Source of the DNA: Bacillus methanolicus
GTDB taxonomy: Bacteria; Bacillota; Bacilli; Bacillales; Cytobacillaceae
Assembly: GCF_008764295.1 (NCBI RefSeq)
Contig: NZ_VTQX01000010.1
Span: 1 to 64,000, forward strand
DNA: 64,000 bases
Direction: 5' to 3'
Position 1 is the stretch's first letter; each line of letters begins with the position of its first letter. The translations under genes and the position numbers were made by a program. Under the pieces are notes generated by a model. It did not search any database and was not told the origin of the DNA. It was given only the letters and a program-made list of their open reading frames with translations. Below are positions 25,301 to 35,048 of this stretch, in pieces.

Positions 25301-26404
25301 ATGCGTTTAGTGAAGTTGGATCATTGTGAAACTGGAACGCTGTTAGCTAAATCAATATTTCGTGAAAATGGGACAATTCTTTTAGCCCGAGGTACTTATT
25401 TAACCAATAATTTAATAAAAAGGCTGAAGGAATTAAACATTTTTACTGTATATATCGAGGACGAGGCGTCTGAAGGAATTGAAATTACTGAAACGATTCC
25501 GAATGAGATTCGAGCAGAGGCGGCAAGTGCAATAACGGAAGGACTAGATGAATTAGTAAATATACATAAGCGCCCAAATATTCATGGAATTATGAAGACA
25601 GGACGAGTGGTACGCAGTATACAGAAAGTCTTTAAGGATATTTTATCATGTTTAAATGAAAACAAGGCTGCATTAAATTTATTAGCTACTGCAAAGGTTC
25701 ACGAAGATCATGTCTATACTCATTCATTAAATGTTTCGATTTATGCTTGTCAGTTGGCGATAGAGAATGGCTTACCCATCAAAAAAATTGAAGACATCGG
25801 TCTTGGGGCCATGCTACATGATCTTGGCAAACTATTTATCCCGAAAGAGATTCTTAATAAACCAGGCAAACTGACAGAAATGGAGTTTGAATTAATTCAA
25901 TCGCATTGTGAGCTGGGCTTTAACCAATTGCGAAAAATTCATGAAATTCCGTTGCCAGTTGCCCATTGCGCTCTCCAGCATCATGAAAGAGTTGATGGAA
26001 AAGGCTATCCACGAGGATTGAAAAACCATGAAATTCATAAGTATGCCAAAATTATAAGTGTTGCCGATGTTTTTGACGCTGTCACAAGTCATCGAACATA
26101 TCGCCCGGCAATGCTCCCTCATAAAGCAATGGAAATTCTTCATAACGGAAAAGGAACACAATTTGAACCAAGGCAGGTCGATTTATTTAAAGAATGCATC
26201 GCCATTTATCCACCAGGGTTAACCGTATTATTAAATGATGGCAGAACGGGAATTGTTGCAAAGTACAATTTTAAGGCAGTCGGTAGACCGGTCGTTCGCA
26301 TTATTAAAGATCAGGAAAATCAAACGGTTCAACCTTATGAAATCGATCTAGCGGCAAAAGAACATGTAATGTTAGAAATAACCGATGCCGATGCATTGTT
26401 ATAA
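25301..26404 (+). CDS. HD-GYP domain protein, probable c-di-GMP phosphodiesterase
   Basis: This is a 367-aa cytoplasmic protein. The N-terminal DUF3391-like region (about 1-110) begins MRLVKLDHCETGTLLAKSIF. The HD-GYP domain (about 130-300) has all metal-binding signatures: HEDHVYTHSLNVS, His173-Asp174 in AMLHDLGKLFIP, LQHHERVDGKGYP with Gly235-Tyr236-Pro237, and ISVADVFDAVTSHRTYRP. It should hydrolyse cyclic di-GMP to pGpG or GMP. The C-terminal 65 residues look like a small beta domain (PPGLTVLLNDGRTGIVAKYN). GGAGAG precedes the ATG. A c-di-GMP riboswitch at 55.7 kb shows that this second messenger is used in the organism. Confidence 0.92.
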   Translation: MRLVKLDHCETGTLLAKSIFRENGTILLARGTYLTNNLIKRLKELNIFTVYIEDEASEGIEITETIPNEIRAEAASAITEGLDELVNIHKRPNIHGIMKTGRVVRSIQKVFKDILSCLNENKAALNLLATAKVHEDHVYTHSLNVSIYACQLAIENGLPIKKIEDIGLGAMLHDLGKLFIPKEILNKPGKLTEMEFELIQSHCELGFNQLRKIHEIPLPVAHCALQHHERVDGKGYPRGLKNHEIHKYAKIISVADVFDAVTSHRTYRPAMLPHKAMEILHNGKGTQFEPRQVDLFKECIAIYPPGLTVLLNDGRTGIVAKYNFKAVGRPVVRIIKDQENQTVQPYEIDLAAKEHVMLEITDADALL

Positions 26405-26405
26405 A

Positions 26406-26438
26406 AAAGGATAAAGAAATTGATCTTTATCTTTTTTT
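26406..26438 (+). terminator. intrinsic terminator after the HD-GYP gene
   Basis: AGGATAAAG and CTTTATCTTT pair around an 8-base loop, then a T run to 26438. Confidence 0.75.
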
Positions 26439-26462
26439 GGTTGTTGTAAAAGGAAAAACTTT

Positions 26463-26504
26463 CCCCTCAAAGACGCGATTTGTTGACTCTTTGAGGGGAT
26501 TTTT
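26463..26504. terminator. second, possibly bidirectional terminator
   Basis: CCCCTCAAAGA (26463-26473) and TCTTTGAGGGG (26488-26498) form an 11-bp stem, with ATTTTT after it on the plus strand and AAAGTTTTT on the minus side. Confidence 0.75.
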
Positions 26505-26565
26505 GAAACAGTATTTAGACTTTTAGCATAAGAGAGCAACATTGAACAGTAGTCTGATTAAAGTT

Positions 26566-26675
26566 TGTCTTCATGAGAACAAAGATTTCCTAAACTAAGT
26601 AAAGAATGTCCTCATAAAGGGTTCATGAGGACACGGTCGAGAGGAAAACCGGGGAAGAGTGTCCGCATGAATCAA
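26566..26675. repeat. three units of the TGTCCTCAT dyad repeat
   Basis: TGTC-type units start at 26566, 26607 and 26660. The middle one carries the full dyad TGTCCTCAT to ATGAGGACA. This is the same family as the 52-bp-period array at 50398-50670, again in a gap between convergent genes (HD-GYP and the chemoreceptor). Confidence 0.75.
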
Positions 26676-26796
26676 CTACTTTCCAATCGAAATCAAATTT
26701 TTCGATTCCAAATCAAAAAAAGCAAGTGGAGCGAATCTACGCCACTTGCCTTGAATAAAATGTTCAGGAGTCTATCAGTTTTAAAATAATTGTTTG

Positions 26797-28614
26797 CTAC
26801 ACTTTAAATTTTGAGACGTTTTCTTGAAGTTCTTGTGCCATGCTGCTTAATGTATGGGCAGATGCTGAAATTTCTTCCATAGAAGCGTTTTGCTCTTCGG
26901 CAGAGGCTGCAACTTGTTGAGAGTTTCCAGCGGCCTGCTGAGAGATAGTTGTAATTTCGGACATTTTTTGCACCATCTCTTCAGTGCTTGCATTGACTTC
27001 CTCAACAATGGCAGATACCTCTTGTGCTTGAGTGCTAATGCTTGAGATCATATCAGTAATTTCATGGAAGGATACGCCTGTTTCATTGACTTTATCGATC
27101 CCTGATTTTACTGATTTTTTACCTTCTTCCATGGAGAGGGTAACTTCATTGATTTCTTTTTGAATTTGACCAATAAGAGCGCGAATATTGTCTGTTGCGT
27201 TATTGGATTCCACAGCTAATTTGCGGACCTCATCTGCAACAACAGCAAAACCTTTTCCATGTTCCCCAGCTCTTGCTGCTTCAATAGCGGCATTTAACGC
27301 AAGGAGGTTTGTCTGCTCGGATACTTGTGAGATTAAATCGACAATTTTGCCAATTTCCTTGGAGCGAGTGCCAAGAACTTGGATATTGTCTGCAATTTTT
27401 GAGACTTGTTCTTGAACAGTATTCATTTGTGTAACTGTTTCAGAAACAACTACATTTCCAGCTTCAGCTTTTTCGTTGGTTGTAAGACTTAAATCGGAGA
27501 CAATTTGGATCGCTCCAGCGACCTGCTCCATGCCTTTAGAAATTTCTTGCATCGATTGATTTCCATTGACAGCACTTTGAACTTGATGTTCAGAGCCGGC
27601 AGCAACTTCTTGAATCGAAATGGTGATTTGTTCCGTTGCTTTTGTTGTTTGTTCAGAGCTTGCTAATAGCTGCTCAGAGGAGGCAGCAACGGTTTCGGAT
27701 GTTACGGTTACTTGGCGAATTAAATTTGCTAGACTAGTTCCCATTTCATTAAATGCCTCTGCAAGATCACCAATTTCATCCTTGTTTTTAATCTTTATTG
27801 GATCCATTGTTAAGTTGCCTTTTGCGACCTCTTTCACATTTTCTGTAACAAACTTCAATGGCTTTGAAATCATACGCGAAGTGAGATAAGCGATAGACAA
27901 GCCGACGATAACGCCACCGATTAAGAAAGCAATAATTAAAAACATACTGCGATTGGATTCTTGATTGGCTACATCGCTGGCAGCCAGAGCGTTATCATGG
28001 TTATAGGCAACAAGTTCTTCAAGAGTAAACTGGATGCTTGAGAACATGTTGTCCGCTTCACCTATCGTTGAAAGAAGTCGGATACCATTGACGTTGCCGG
28101 TTCCTTTAACAATATTCATATCGGTACCTAGCTCAATAAATTTTTCGTGAATGGTGTGATATCTTTCCCATTTATCAAGTAAAGTATCGAACAGTTGTCG
28201 TTCTTCTTCAGAAGTAATGGTAGCTTCATAATCTGCAAAAACATGATCAATTTCTGCAAAGGTTTCATCCATTTTTTCTACTAGTAATTCAAGCTTCTTT
28301 TCATCGGGCTCAATAACATATTTGTACTCGAGGGAAGCAAGATGTTCCGTTAAGTAGTTAATCGTATTGATAGCTTCAACACTCGGTAGCCACACATTGG
28401 TAATTTCAGAGCTTCTCTTACTGATGTTATTTGTTGAACTGATTGCGACGAAGCCTAAAACTCCCATAATTAGTAAGAGGGATGCAAAGCCGATATACAT
28501 CTTCTTAGAAACTGAAAGCTTCAAATTGAGTAGCTTCATTTCCGGCATGTTTAGCTTTGTTTTTTTTACCTTTGGCATTTTTAATTTTGTCTTTTTCATT
28601 TTTTGCTTTTTCAT
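26797..28614 (-). CDS. methyl-accepting chemotaxis protein
   Basis: This is a 605-aa membrane chemoreceptor. A Lys-rich N-terminal extension of about 35 residues with a repeated KKTKLxMP motif precedes TM1 (about 39-58, [17 protein letters not shown]). An extracellular four-helix-bundle sensor spans about 60-210, and TM2 is at about 225-247. HAMP follows ([19 protein letters not shown]), then a long coiled-coil signalling domain with the hairpin tip [38 protein letters not shown]. It would signal to the CheA/CheW complex; no che genes are nearby. The ATG follows GGGGGC. The ligand is unknown. Confidence 0.93.
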   Translation of the reverse strand: MKKQKMKKTKLKMPKVKKTKLNMPEMKLLNLKLSVSKKMYIGFASLLLIMGVLGFVAISSTNNISKRSSEITNVWLPSVEAINTINYLTEHLASLEYKYVIEPDEKKLELLVEKMDETFAEIDHVFADYEATITSEEERQLFDTLLDKWERYHTIHEKFIELGTDMNIVKGTGNVNGIRLLSTIGEADNMFSSIQFTLEELVAYNHDNALAASDVANQESNRSMFLIIAFLIGGVIVGLSIAYLTSRMISKPLKFVTENVKEVAKGNLTMDPIKIKNKDEIGDLAEAFNEMGTSLANLIRQVTVTSETVAASSEQLLASSEQTTKATEQITISIQEVAAGSEHQVQSAVNGNQSMQEISKGMEQVAGAIQIVSDLSLTTNEKAEAGNVVVSETVTQMNTVQEQVSKIADNIQVLGTRSKEIGKIVDLISQVSEQTNLLALNAAIEAARAGEHGKGFAVVADEVRKLAVESNNATDNIRALIGQIQKEINEVTLSMEEGKKSVKSGIDKVNETGVSFHEITDMISSISTQAQEVSAIVEEVNASTEEMVQKMSEITTISQQAAGNSQQVAASAEEQNASMEEISASAHTLSSMAQELQENVSKFKV

Positions 28615-28756
28615 TCAAGTGCCCCCTATGTATTTTCTGTTTTATAATTATGTAAAATGATGCTGTTTCCAATCTGTTTTCGTAAACAGCTATAAGAATA
28701 AATGAAATGAAAATTAACATTGTTTGCCAAAATTGAAAGATAGTAACTTTATCTTA

Positions 28757-28804
28757 TACTATTTTACTAGTAAATTAAAACTATTTCTATAGTATAAAAT
28801 AGTA
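28757..28804. repeat. inverted repeat in the chemoreceptor/28898 divergent gap
   Basis: TACTATTTTA and TAAAATAGTA flank about 25 bases between the divergent genes. It could be an operator or a degenerate hairpin; no regulator can be linked to it. Confidence 0.35.
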
Positions 28805-28897
28805 CGAAAGTTCGGAATTTGCTTCAACAGCTGATTATAAGTTTTTACAAATAGAGTCATTTCGTTGTATGATGAGATTATGAAAGGGTGTTGGTAA

Positions 28898-29320
28898 GTG
28901 AAACTAATTAAGTATTTGTTGATCCCGCTCGTGTTACTTGGAATAGCTGGTTTTGCTGTCTATTATGTAGGTACAAATATTGCCTCGGAAAAATTAATGG
29001 ATGCTGTGACTACAGAGCTGGAGAACAGTGGCGAGATAGACAATATAAAAGAGATGATCGAGGGCGATCCGGAACTGAAATCTTTTATTGAAGAAGCAAG
29101 TACTGCTGATGCCAATGAACTGCCTTTCACAACGAAGGAAGAAGCAACGAGAGTTCTTGTTAATAAGGTTGGTTTAACGAACCTTAATGAGATTCGTGTG
29201 AAAGTGCAAGATGGATCTGCTTCCAAGGAAGAGATTCTTCAAGAAGTGGAGAGCAAATTATCAGAAGAAGAGATTTTAGCCTTAAAGGTTATTGCTTATA
29301 AAGAATTGTATGGAAACTAG
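28898..29320 (+). CDS. small membrane-anchored protein, unknown
   Basis: This 140-aa protein has a GTG start after AAAGGGTG. One hydrophobic segment (about 5-26, YLLIPLVLLGIAGFAVYYVGT) anchors or secretes it. The rest is acidic and helical, with many Glu and Lys residues, and ends EILALKVIAYKELYGN. Similar short Bacillus proteins are annotated as hypothetical. The extracellular part would face the cell wall. A terminator directly follows the stop codon. I do not recognise a function. Confidence 0.7.
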   Translation: MKLIKYLLIPLVLLGIAGFAVYYVGTNIASEKLMDAVTTELENSGEIDNIKEMIEGDPELKSFIEEASTADANELPFTTKEEATRVLVNKVGLTNLNEIRVKVQDGSASKEEILQEVESKLSEEEILALKVIAYKELYGN

Positions 29321-29347
29321 TCAGAGGTTTAGTGACTAGTTTTTTTA
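29316..29347 (+). terminator. intrinsic terminator after 28898-29320
   Basis: ACTAGTCA (29316-29323) and TGACTAGT (29333-29340) with a 9-base loop, then seven T. The stem starts inside the stop codon. Confidence 0.88.
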
Positions 29348-29445
29348 TGGGTTTCGGAAAATATAGATAGCTATTGGTTTTAATAAATGCATATCTATAT
29401 TTACCGCTCATGATTCTAGTTTCCTTTCAAAAACCTTCAATGATT

Positions 29446-30072
29446 CTACGCTTGTGTGCTTTTTTTACATACGGCGATTCCAATTGGATAGTGGCGACCT
29501 TCCCGGCCAGGTGCTGGTTCAATTAGCACGCCTTTTTGATAGTAAAATTGCACTTCTTCGTATAAAGCAAAGAGATCTTGAAATTCCCCTTCTGTTAATT
29601 GATGGACATGGAAGGGTTCGCTTGTCGGCATTCCCCGTCCTTGGCCAAAAGGGGTCGAAATAACTGCTGTCCCACCAGGTTTCAGCATTTGATAGATATT
29701 ACGCATGAATATTTCTTCGTTATCCACATGTTCAAGAGTTTCAAAGCTTACGATCAAATCGAATTGTCCAAATCTTTCTGGGATAGAGGGATCTACGCAA
29801 TTTTCCACTTGAAAGGAAATCAGCGGGTGATAATATTTTCCCTTTGCATAGGCAATAGCTTCTGGGTCAATATCGACGGCGATTACTTCTGCAATGGCCT
29901 TTTTTGCTGCCACAGCCATGATGTTGCTGCCAAACCCGCTTCCACAAGCGAAATCTAAAATGCGCCCCTTGGCATAATGAATCGAAAAATGGTATCTTGC
30001 TAAATGCTCCAACAAAAGACCATTCATTTGCTTCATTAATTCTGGGATGACTCTTTCTCCAGTATATTTCAT
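29446..30072 (-). CDS. class I SAM-dependent methyltransferase
   Basis: This 208-aa cytoplasmic enzyme has SAM motif I ILDFACGSGFGSNIMA (about 38-53), the acidic AVDIDPEAIAYA, motif II-type FDLIVSFETLEHVDN and LKPGGTAVISTPFG. The N-terminal TGERVIPELM resembles methyltransferases linked to surface polysaccharides or secondary metabolism, but the substrate is unknown. It is monocistronic on the minus strand with GGCAGGAAG upstream. Confidence 0.82.
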   Translation of the reverse strand: MKYTGERVIPELMKQMNGLLLEHLARYHFSIHYAKGRILDFACGSGFGSNIMAVAAKKAIAEVIAVDIDPEAIAYAKGKYYHPLISFQVENCVDPSIPERFGQFDLIVSFETLEHVDNEEIFMRNIYQMLKPGGTAVISTPFGQGRGMPTSEPFHVHQLTEGEFQDLFALYEEVQFYYQKGVLIEPAPGREGRHYPIGIAVCKKSTQA

Positions 30073-30409
30073 ACTTCCTGCCTCTTTTCGCTTAATTCTC
30101 TCTATAATAGTCTCTCCATCTTAGCAAAGAATACTACATCCGTATAGAAATTCTAGCAAAATAGTAACTTCAACTCGCTGCGCCTTGTCAAGTGTATTCA
30201 GTCATTTTTGTTTACACTATCAAAAGATCTTTGAAGAGGCCATGTTCTATGATTTTTTCGCATTTCGTGAAATTCATGTCTTTAAAGCTGTGTAGTAAGG
30301 TGGAACAGCCCCGATGAAATGCTAGGAGAAAGCTTGTTTTCCCTACGTTTCATCGGGGCAGTGTTAAATGAGATGTTTTAGCACAGCTGTGAAAAAAGGA
30401 GACATGATA
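30073..30409. other. intergenic gap with a long hairpin
   Basis: The only structure seen is 30308-30359, where GCCCCGATGAAA pairs with TTTCATCGGGGC and inner bases pair imperfectly. It lies just downstream of the permease operon end (minus strand) and may stop that transcript, although no T run follows. Otherwise nothing is seen. Confidence 0.5.
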
Positions 30410-31309
30410 TTAACGGAAGATTTTTTGCAGACCATGTCCCAACATATTAAAGGTGAAAATAACATAGGTCATAGCCAGAGCAGGGTAAAAAACGATCCAC
30501 ACAGGGCCGCGAATGTCTTTAAATGAATTGGCTAAGAATGTAGGCCAAGAATTTGATGTGTTTTCAAAAGTAAACATTCCGGCATCTACTTGAACAAAGA
30601 ATTGCGCGACAAAAACTCCTAAGAAGCCTAATTGACCAAGTAAAAACATAACTTTCCCTAGATCTCCCACAATGCTAATCAGTAATTTATTATAAATAAA
30701 AGGCAGATAATATCTTCTTAAAAGCCTAAAAGAGGACACCCCAACAGAATTTCCACTTGTTACAAATTCCCTTTTAGAAATTTGTTGGAATTCCATCTTG
30801 ATCATGTCTGCCACCCTGCCAATCTCCATAATTGCAATAATTAGCACAACGAAATATGGTCGTAATGGTGACATAATAAGAGGTGGAATGGTAACGAGCA
30901 AAATGACTACAATAATGGTCGGAACATACGAGAGGAAGCCATTGAGCCAGTTAAGCAAAGCATTCGTACCAAGCCATTGTCTATGAGCAAAATAGGCAAG
31001 AGGAATGGCTAATAGATATCGAATCAAAGTGATTGAAAGAATAATTAGTAGCGTTTCTTTCGCTCCCATGACAATTAAGCTCAGCATATCTCGTCCGTCA
31101 CGGTCTGTCCCAAATGGAAATTGTGCTGAAGGTTCATAAGGGGGTGCGATTGGAATTTTGTTTTCGTCCCAAAGATAATCAATTTCCTGCAGTTCAGCAT
31201 CAATAAATGATAAATGTTCTCCGAAAAAAGTCATAAAAAGGAGAATGCCTAGCATAATGCTTCCAATGGTTAATATCAAATTTTTTTTGCAAAAGTTCAG
31301 AACAGTCAT
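30410..31309 (-). CDS. OppC-like ABC transporter permease
   Basis: This 299-aa permease has an N-terminal membrane helix, an extracytoplasmic loop with FGTDRDGRDMLSLIVMGAKETLLI (typical of DppC/OppC), and five further helices. The EAA-type cytoplasmic loop is EFVTSGNSVGVSSFRLLRRYYLPF. It would form a heterodimer with the next gene, which it overlaps by 4 bases. No ATPase or binding protein gene is nearby, so the pair must use partners encoded elsewhere or have lost them. A peptide or nickel substrate is possible. Confidence 0.8.
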   Translation of the reverse strand: MTVLNFCKKNLILTIGSIMLGILLFMTFFGEHLSFIDAELQEIDYLWDENKIPIAPPYEPSAQFPFGTDRDGRDMLSLIVMGAKETLLIILSITLIRYLLAIPLAYFAHRQWLGTNALLNWLNGFLSYVPTIIVVILLVTIPPLIMSPLRPYFVVLIIAIMEIGRVADMIKMEFQQISKREFVTSGNSVGVSSFRLLRRYYLPFIYNKLLISIVGDLGKVMFLLGQLGFLGVFVAQFFVQVDAGMFTFENTSNSWPTFLANSFKDIRGPVWIVFYPALAMTYVIFTFNMLGHGLQKIFR

Positions 31310-32208
31310 TGTAACGCTCCCGCTTTTTGTGGTAAAAGTTTATATTTCAATAGCTTAGATAAGACAATTGTTGCAAACATCATCAAGAGGTAAGGCAGCA
31401 TTAAGGCTAGGGCTCGAGGTTCGTCAAATTCTTGAATACTAGTTAAGAGATGGTAGCCTGCTCCTTGGAAACTAGCCAATTTTTGCATAATTGGTAAGCT
31501 AGTTAATAGGTAAAGCATGATAAATTGAGTTTGATTTAAAATCGAATAAAGGCAATTCCAAATCATATGTTTGAGGATTTTTAATGATGTTAAGCCTTTG
31601 GAACGAGCTGTTCGCAAATAATCTTGGCCCATTTCATTCTCAAGTGCAGCAGAGGTGAATTTCACCATATGGACCAATGGAAATACGGTAATGGCAATCA
31701 TCGGAATAAGAAAGTTATACCAATGATCATTGCCATATAAACTAAATTTTGGAACACCTATGTAAAATAACTTAATTAATAAATATTGGAGGGCAATAAA
31801 AAGAAAAAAATCAGGAATGGAAGAAAAGATCCATGAAAAAAAAGCCTGGACTTTCCCGATGACTTTATCGCGAAAATAAAATTGTACGATGCCTAGTAAA
31901 GTGCCAGCCCCCATGCTTAAAAGCAATGCTGGTGCGATAATTGTAAAATCGCGTAATAATAGCTTTGGCACTTCTTCTAATATCGGTACCCCCATGCTGT
32001 TATTTCCAAAGCCTTTTTCTGTACGAAAATGCTCAATGAAAGCAGCGATCTTCTCCTTATATAAATCGAATGTGAACGGAAAATCTGCAGTGAATACGAG
32101 TCCACCGTGGTGGATGATTTCCATCTCTCTTGGCAGCAATAAGAGAAGTACAAACGCAAGAACAATAATTAGAAACACGAGTGAGCTCTTAATGAATTCC
32201 CAAACCAT
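31306..32208 (-). CDS. OppB-like ABC transporter permease
   Basis: This 300-aa permease has six predicted helices. After TM1 (about 9-25) there is a long external segment (about 30-85), then a BPD_transp_1 domain with the EAA-like loop MGQDYLRTARSKGLTSLKILKHMIW. It is the first gene of a two-gene operon; the ATG follows GGAGG by 5 bases. Its sequence is more diverged than normal OppB. The two genes may work with an unlinked ATPase. Confidence 0.78.
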   Translation of the reverse strand: MVWEFIKSSLVFLIIVLAFVLLLLLPREMEIIHHGGLVFTADFPFTFDLYKEKIAAFIEHFRTEKGFGNNSMGVPILEEVPKLLLRDFTIIAPALLLSMGAGTLLGIVQFYFRDKVIGKVQAFFSWIFSSIPDFFLFIALQYLLIKLFYIGVPKFSLYGNDHWYNFLIPMIAITVFPLVHMVKFTSAALENEMGQDYLRTARSKGLTSLKILKHMIWNCLYSILNQTQFIMLYLLTSLPIMQKLASFQGAGYHLLTSIQEFDEPRALALMLPYLLMMFATIVLSKLLKYKLLPQKAGALQ

Positions 32209-32395
32209 AAGAACCTCCTTTTTAAAATGTCATTATCTTCTACATATGATAATGAGGAAGACTTGATAAAGTATTTGAAAACTATTTTATTTTAGAAAAT
32301 TCAGTTTAGTTGATTTTCTCATGAAAATACAATTTTAGTCAAATTATCCCACATACAGCTATGCTAATGGGCTCATACTAAAATTGGTGATGTCA

Positions 32396-33325
32396 ATGAT
32401 ATGCAAATCTAATGAACAGTTACAGTTGATGGTAGAAGAAGCGCGGAAATGGACAAAGGCAGGAAAAGTGGCCGATTATATACCTGCCCTTGGTCTTGCG
32501 AATCCACATGATTTATCGATTGCAATCCATTCTCCTAATGGAGGATGCTTTTCAGCAGGAGATATAGAGAAGAAATTTACGCTACAAAGCATTTCAAAGG
32601 TTATTAGTCTTGCCCTCGTATTAATGGAACAGGGAAAAGAATATGTCTTTGAAAGGGTGGGGATGGAGCCGACAGGAGATCCATTTAATTCGATTGCGAA
32701 GCTGGAAACGATGGCTGTTGCTAAACCCCTTAATCCGATGATTAATGCAGGGGCATTGGTTGTTACTCATATGATCGAAGGAAACTCTGTCAATGTGAGA
32801 TTAAATCGTCTAATATCATTTATCCAAACTTTATCCGCTGATTCAGAAGTGAATTATTGCAAGGAAGTAGCAAAGTCTGAATATGAAACCGCTCATTTAA
32901 ATCGTGCTTTATGTTATTTTTTGAAAGAACACGGAGTTATTCAAGAAGAGGTTGAACCATTGATTGATTTGTATACGAAACAATGCGCAATTGAAATGAA
33001 TTGCCTTGACTTGGCGAGGATTGGTCTTATTTTTGCGATGGATGGGAAAGATCCAGATAGTGGCAAACAGTTAATGCCATCTGCTGTTGCACGAATTTGC
33101 AAAACGTTTATGGTTACTTGTGGAATGTACAACGCTTCAGGAGAATTTGCCATAAAGATCGGAATACCGGCAAAAAGCGGCGTAGCTGGTGGCATTATGG
33201 GGGCAGTGCCTGGAAAATATGGGATTGGCATATTCGGGCCAGCTCTTGATGAAACGGGAAATAGTATTGCTGGAATCAAGTTGCTTGAGCTTTTATCAGA
33301 AAATTATCGCTTGAGCATGTTTTAG
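32396..33325 (+). CDS. glsA: glutaminase A
   Basis: This 309-aa enzyme hydrolyses L-glutamine to glutamate and ammonia. The serine-dependent glutaminase/beta-lactamase-like fold shows the catalytic pair Ser65-x-x-Lys68 in LQSISKVI, then NPMINAGALV and GIPAKSGVAGGIMG near the C-terminus, all family hallmarks. Start codons are possible at 32384, 32387, 32390 and 32396; GGTGA at 32386 favours ATG 32396. It is monocistronic and no amino acid transporter is adjacent, unlike the glsA-glnT pair in Bacillus subtilis. Confidence 0.92.
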   Translation: MICKSNEQLQLMVEEARKWTKAGKVADYIPALGLANPHDLSIAIHSPNGGCFSAGDIEKKFTLQSISKVISLALVLMEQGKEYVFERVGMEPTGDPFNSIAKLETMAVAKPLNPMINAGALVVTHMIEGNSVNVRLNRLISFIQTLSADSEVNYCKEVAKSEYETAHLNRALCYFLKEHGVIQEEVEPLIDLYTKQCAIEMNCLDLARIGLIFAMDGKDPDSGKQLMPSAVARICKTFMVTCGMYNASGEFAIKIGIPAKSGVAGGIMGAVPGKYGIGIFGPALDETGNSIAGIKLLELLSENYRLSMF

Positions 33326-33564
33326 GAAATTGAGCTTAAAACGGAAATGGAATGTCATTCAATCGCCTAATATATTATAGAAGAGATATGCTATGCTTGG
33401 AGATGAAATGGTAAAATGAATGATAGATCCATCTGAAAATAGGGCTTTGATTTATAATGATTCATTTTTCAACATAACGAATAGACGGATGAAACAAAGT
33501 TTTTACACGAAATGAGCCAAGAATCGTTTATTTCAAGGTCAAAGATAAAGAGAGAGAAGTGGGT

Positions 33565-34302
33565 ATGGAAAACACGGAAATCGAGCTACATAATATAAAA
33601 AAGGCATTTGCAGATGGCTCCAAAAAAGTTCAGGTCTTAAACGGGATCAGTGCCAAGGTTGGAAAAGGCACTCTGCTTACGATAGTCGGGCCATCAGGAT
33701 CAGGAAAAAGTACGATATTGTCTCTATGTAATTTATTACAAACTCCGGATGATGGCGAGATTTATGTGAATAAGCTGGAGGTTAGAAAATGGGATGTTCA
33801 GGAACTTCGGCGTTATGTGGGCATCGCTTTCCAGTCGGCTCCTATGACAAAAGGAACTGTTCTTGAGAACTTATCATTGCCATTGAAGCTTCGCGGGAAG
33901 GCGTTAGAAAATCCGGAAACTTATTTGGAATATGTGGGTTTATCAGCGGAACTGTTATCGAGAGAGGCAAAGGAGCTTTCAGGAGGGCAAAGGCAACGGT
34001 TATCGCTTGCACGAACATTGGTGAACAACCCCTCTGTTCTACTATTAGATGAAGTAACTTCCGCCCTTGATACTAAAGCTTCTCAAGGGATAGAGGAGCT
34101 TATTCAACGGATAAACAAAGAGCGATCTGTTACGATTCTTTGGGTTACGCATGATTTGTCCCAGGCAGAAAGAGTCGGAGATGAAACGTGGCTGATTAAG
34201 GATGGTCAACTTGTTGAAGGTGCACCAACAAAGCAATTTTTTTCTGAGCCAAAGGATGAGCGTACAAAGGACTTTTTAAATTTATTGAGGAGTAGCTTAT
34301 GA
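33565..34302 (+). CDS. ABC transporter ATPase, FetA-like
   Basis: This 245-aa ATPase has Walker A VGPSGSGKSTI (about 35-45), a Q-loop in GIAFQSAPM, the signature LSGGQRQRL, Walker B LLLDEVTSA and an H-loop WVTHD. It overlaps the UPF0014/FetB-type permease gene by 4 bases, forming an FetAB-like pair. FetAB exports iron in Escherichia coli and limits oxidative stress; the Bacillus version may export metal or another cation. GTG 33559 and ATG 33565 are both possible starts. Confidence 0.85.
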   Translation: MENTEIELHNIKKAFADGSKKVQVLNGISAKVGKGTLLTIVGPSGSGKSTILSLCNLLQTPDDGEIYVNKLEVRKWDVQELRRYVGIAFQSAPMTKGTVLENLSLPLKLRGKALENPETYLEYVGLSAELLSREAKELSGGQRQRLSLARTLVNNPSVLLLDEVTSALDTKASQGIEELIQRINKERSVTILWVTHDLSQAERVGDETWLIKDGQLVEGAPTKQFFSEPKDERTKDFLNLLRSSL

Positions 34303-35048
34303 ATTTAACAGCTATTATTTTTAGTTTTGTCTTTGTTATTCTCGCGCTTTTTTTATCTAATGCTTTTAGGCTAGGCTTAGGAAAAGATATTATCATTACT
34401 TGCATTCGTGCGACTATTCAATTATTTATCGTCGGCTATATTCTAAAATTTGTCTTCGGCTTTGACCATCCTTTTGTCATCATTCTAATGCTTTTAATCA
34501 TGATTCTAGTCGCCGCTAAAAATGCCGCTCAGCGTGGAAAGGAAATCCCATATGCATTTTGGAAGATATTCTTGACGATCGCTGTTGTGGAGATCATAAC
34601 GCAAGGCTTTTTACTGGGATTAAAAATTGTTCCTGCCGAACCGCAATATATTATTTCTATCAGTGGCATGATCATTGGTAATTCAATGATTATAGCGAAT
34701 CTTTTTCTAAATCGGCTAAAGGCAGAAATAGAAATGAGAAGAGAGGAGATCGAATTAGTCCTATCGTTAGGAGGGAGCGTCAAACAATCGATCTTCCCAA
34801 TTTTGAAGCAATCGATTCGTGCGAGCTTAATCCCGACAATTGAAGGGCAAAAAACGATCGGTCTTGTCCAGCTTCCAGGAATGATGACCGGTCAAATTAT
34901 TGCAGGAGCTGACCCGATACAGGCAGTGAAATTTCAATTATTAATTGTCTTCTTGATTATGTCGGCAGCAACTTTAACAGCGATCATTCTAGGTTTTTTA
35001 ATCTATCCTAGCTTATTTAATAAAGAGCAACAGCTCGAAGTATTTTAA
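34299..35048 (+). CDS. FetB/UPF0014-family ABC permease
   Basis: This 249-aa protein has seven predicted membrane helices and the UPF0014 family signature: VAAKNAAQRGKEIPYAF, SGMIIGNSMIIANLFLNRL, IEGQKTIGLVQLPGMMTGQIIAGADPIQAV. It is the membrane half of the FetAB-like exporter and starts inside the ATPase stop codon. Fe export is the function in Escherichia coli. No metal-regulator site was identified upstream of the pair. Confidence 0.87.
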   Translation: MNLTAIIFSFVFVILALFLSNAFRLGLGKDIIITCIRATIQLFIVGYILKFVFGFDHPFVIILMLLIMILVAAKNAAQRGKEIPYAFWKIFLTIAVVEIITQGFLLGLKIVPAEPQYIISISGMIIGNSMIIANLFLNRLKAEIEMRREEIELVLSLGGSVKQSIFPILKQSIRASLIPTIEGQKTIGLVQLPGMMTGQIIAGADPIQAVKFQLLIVFLIMSAATLTAIILGFLIYPSLFNKEQQLEVF

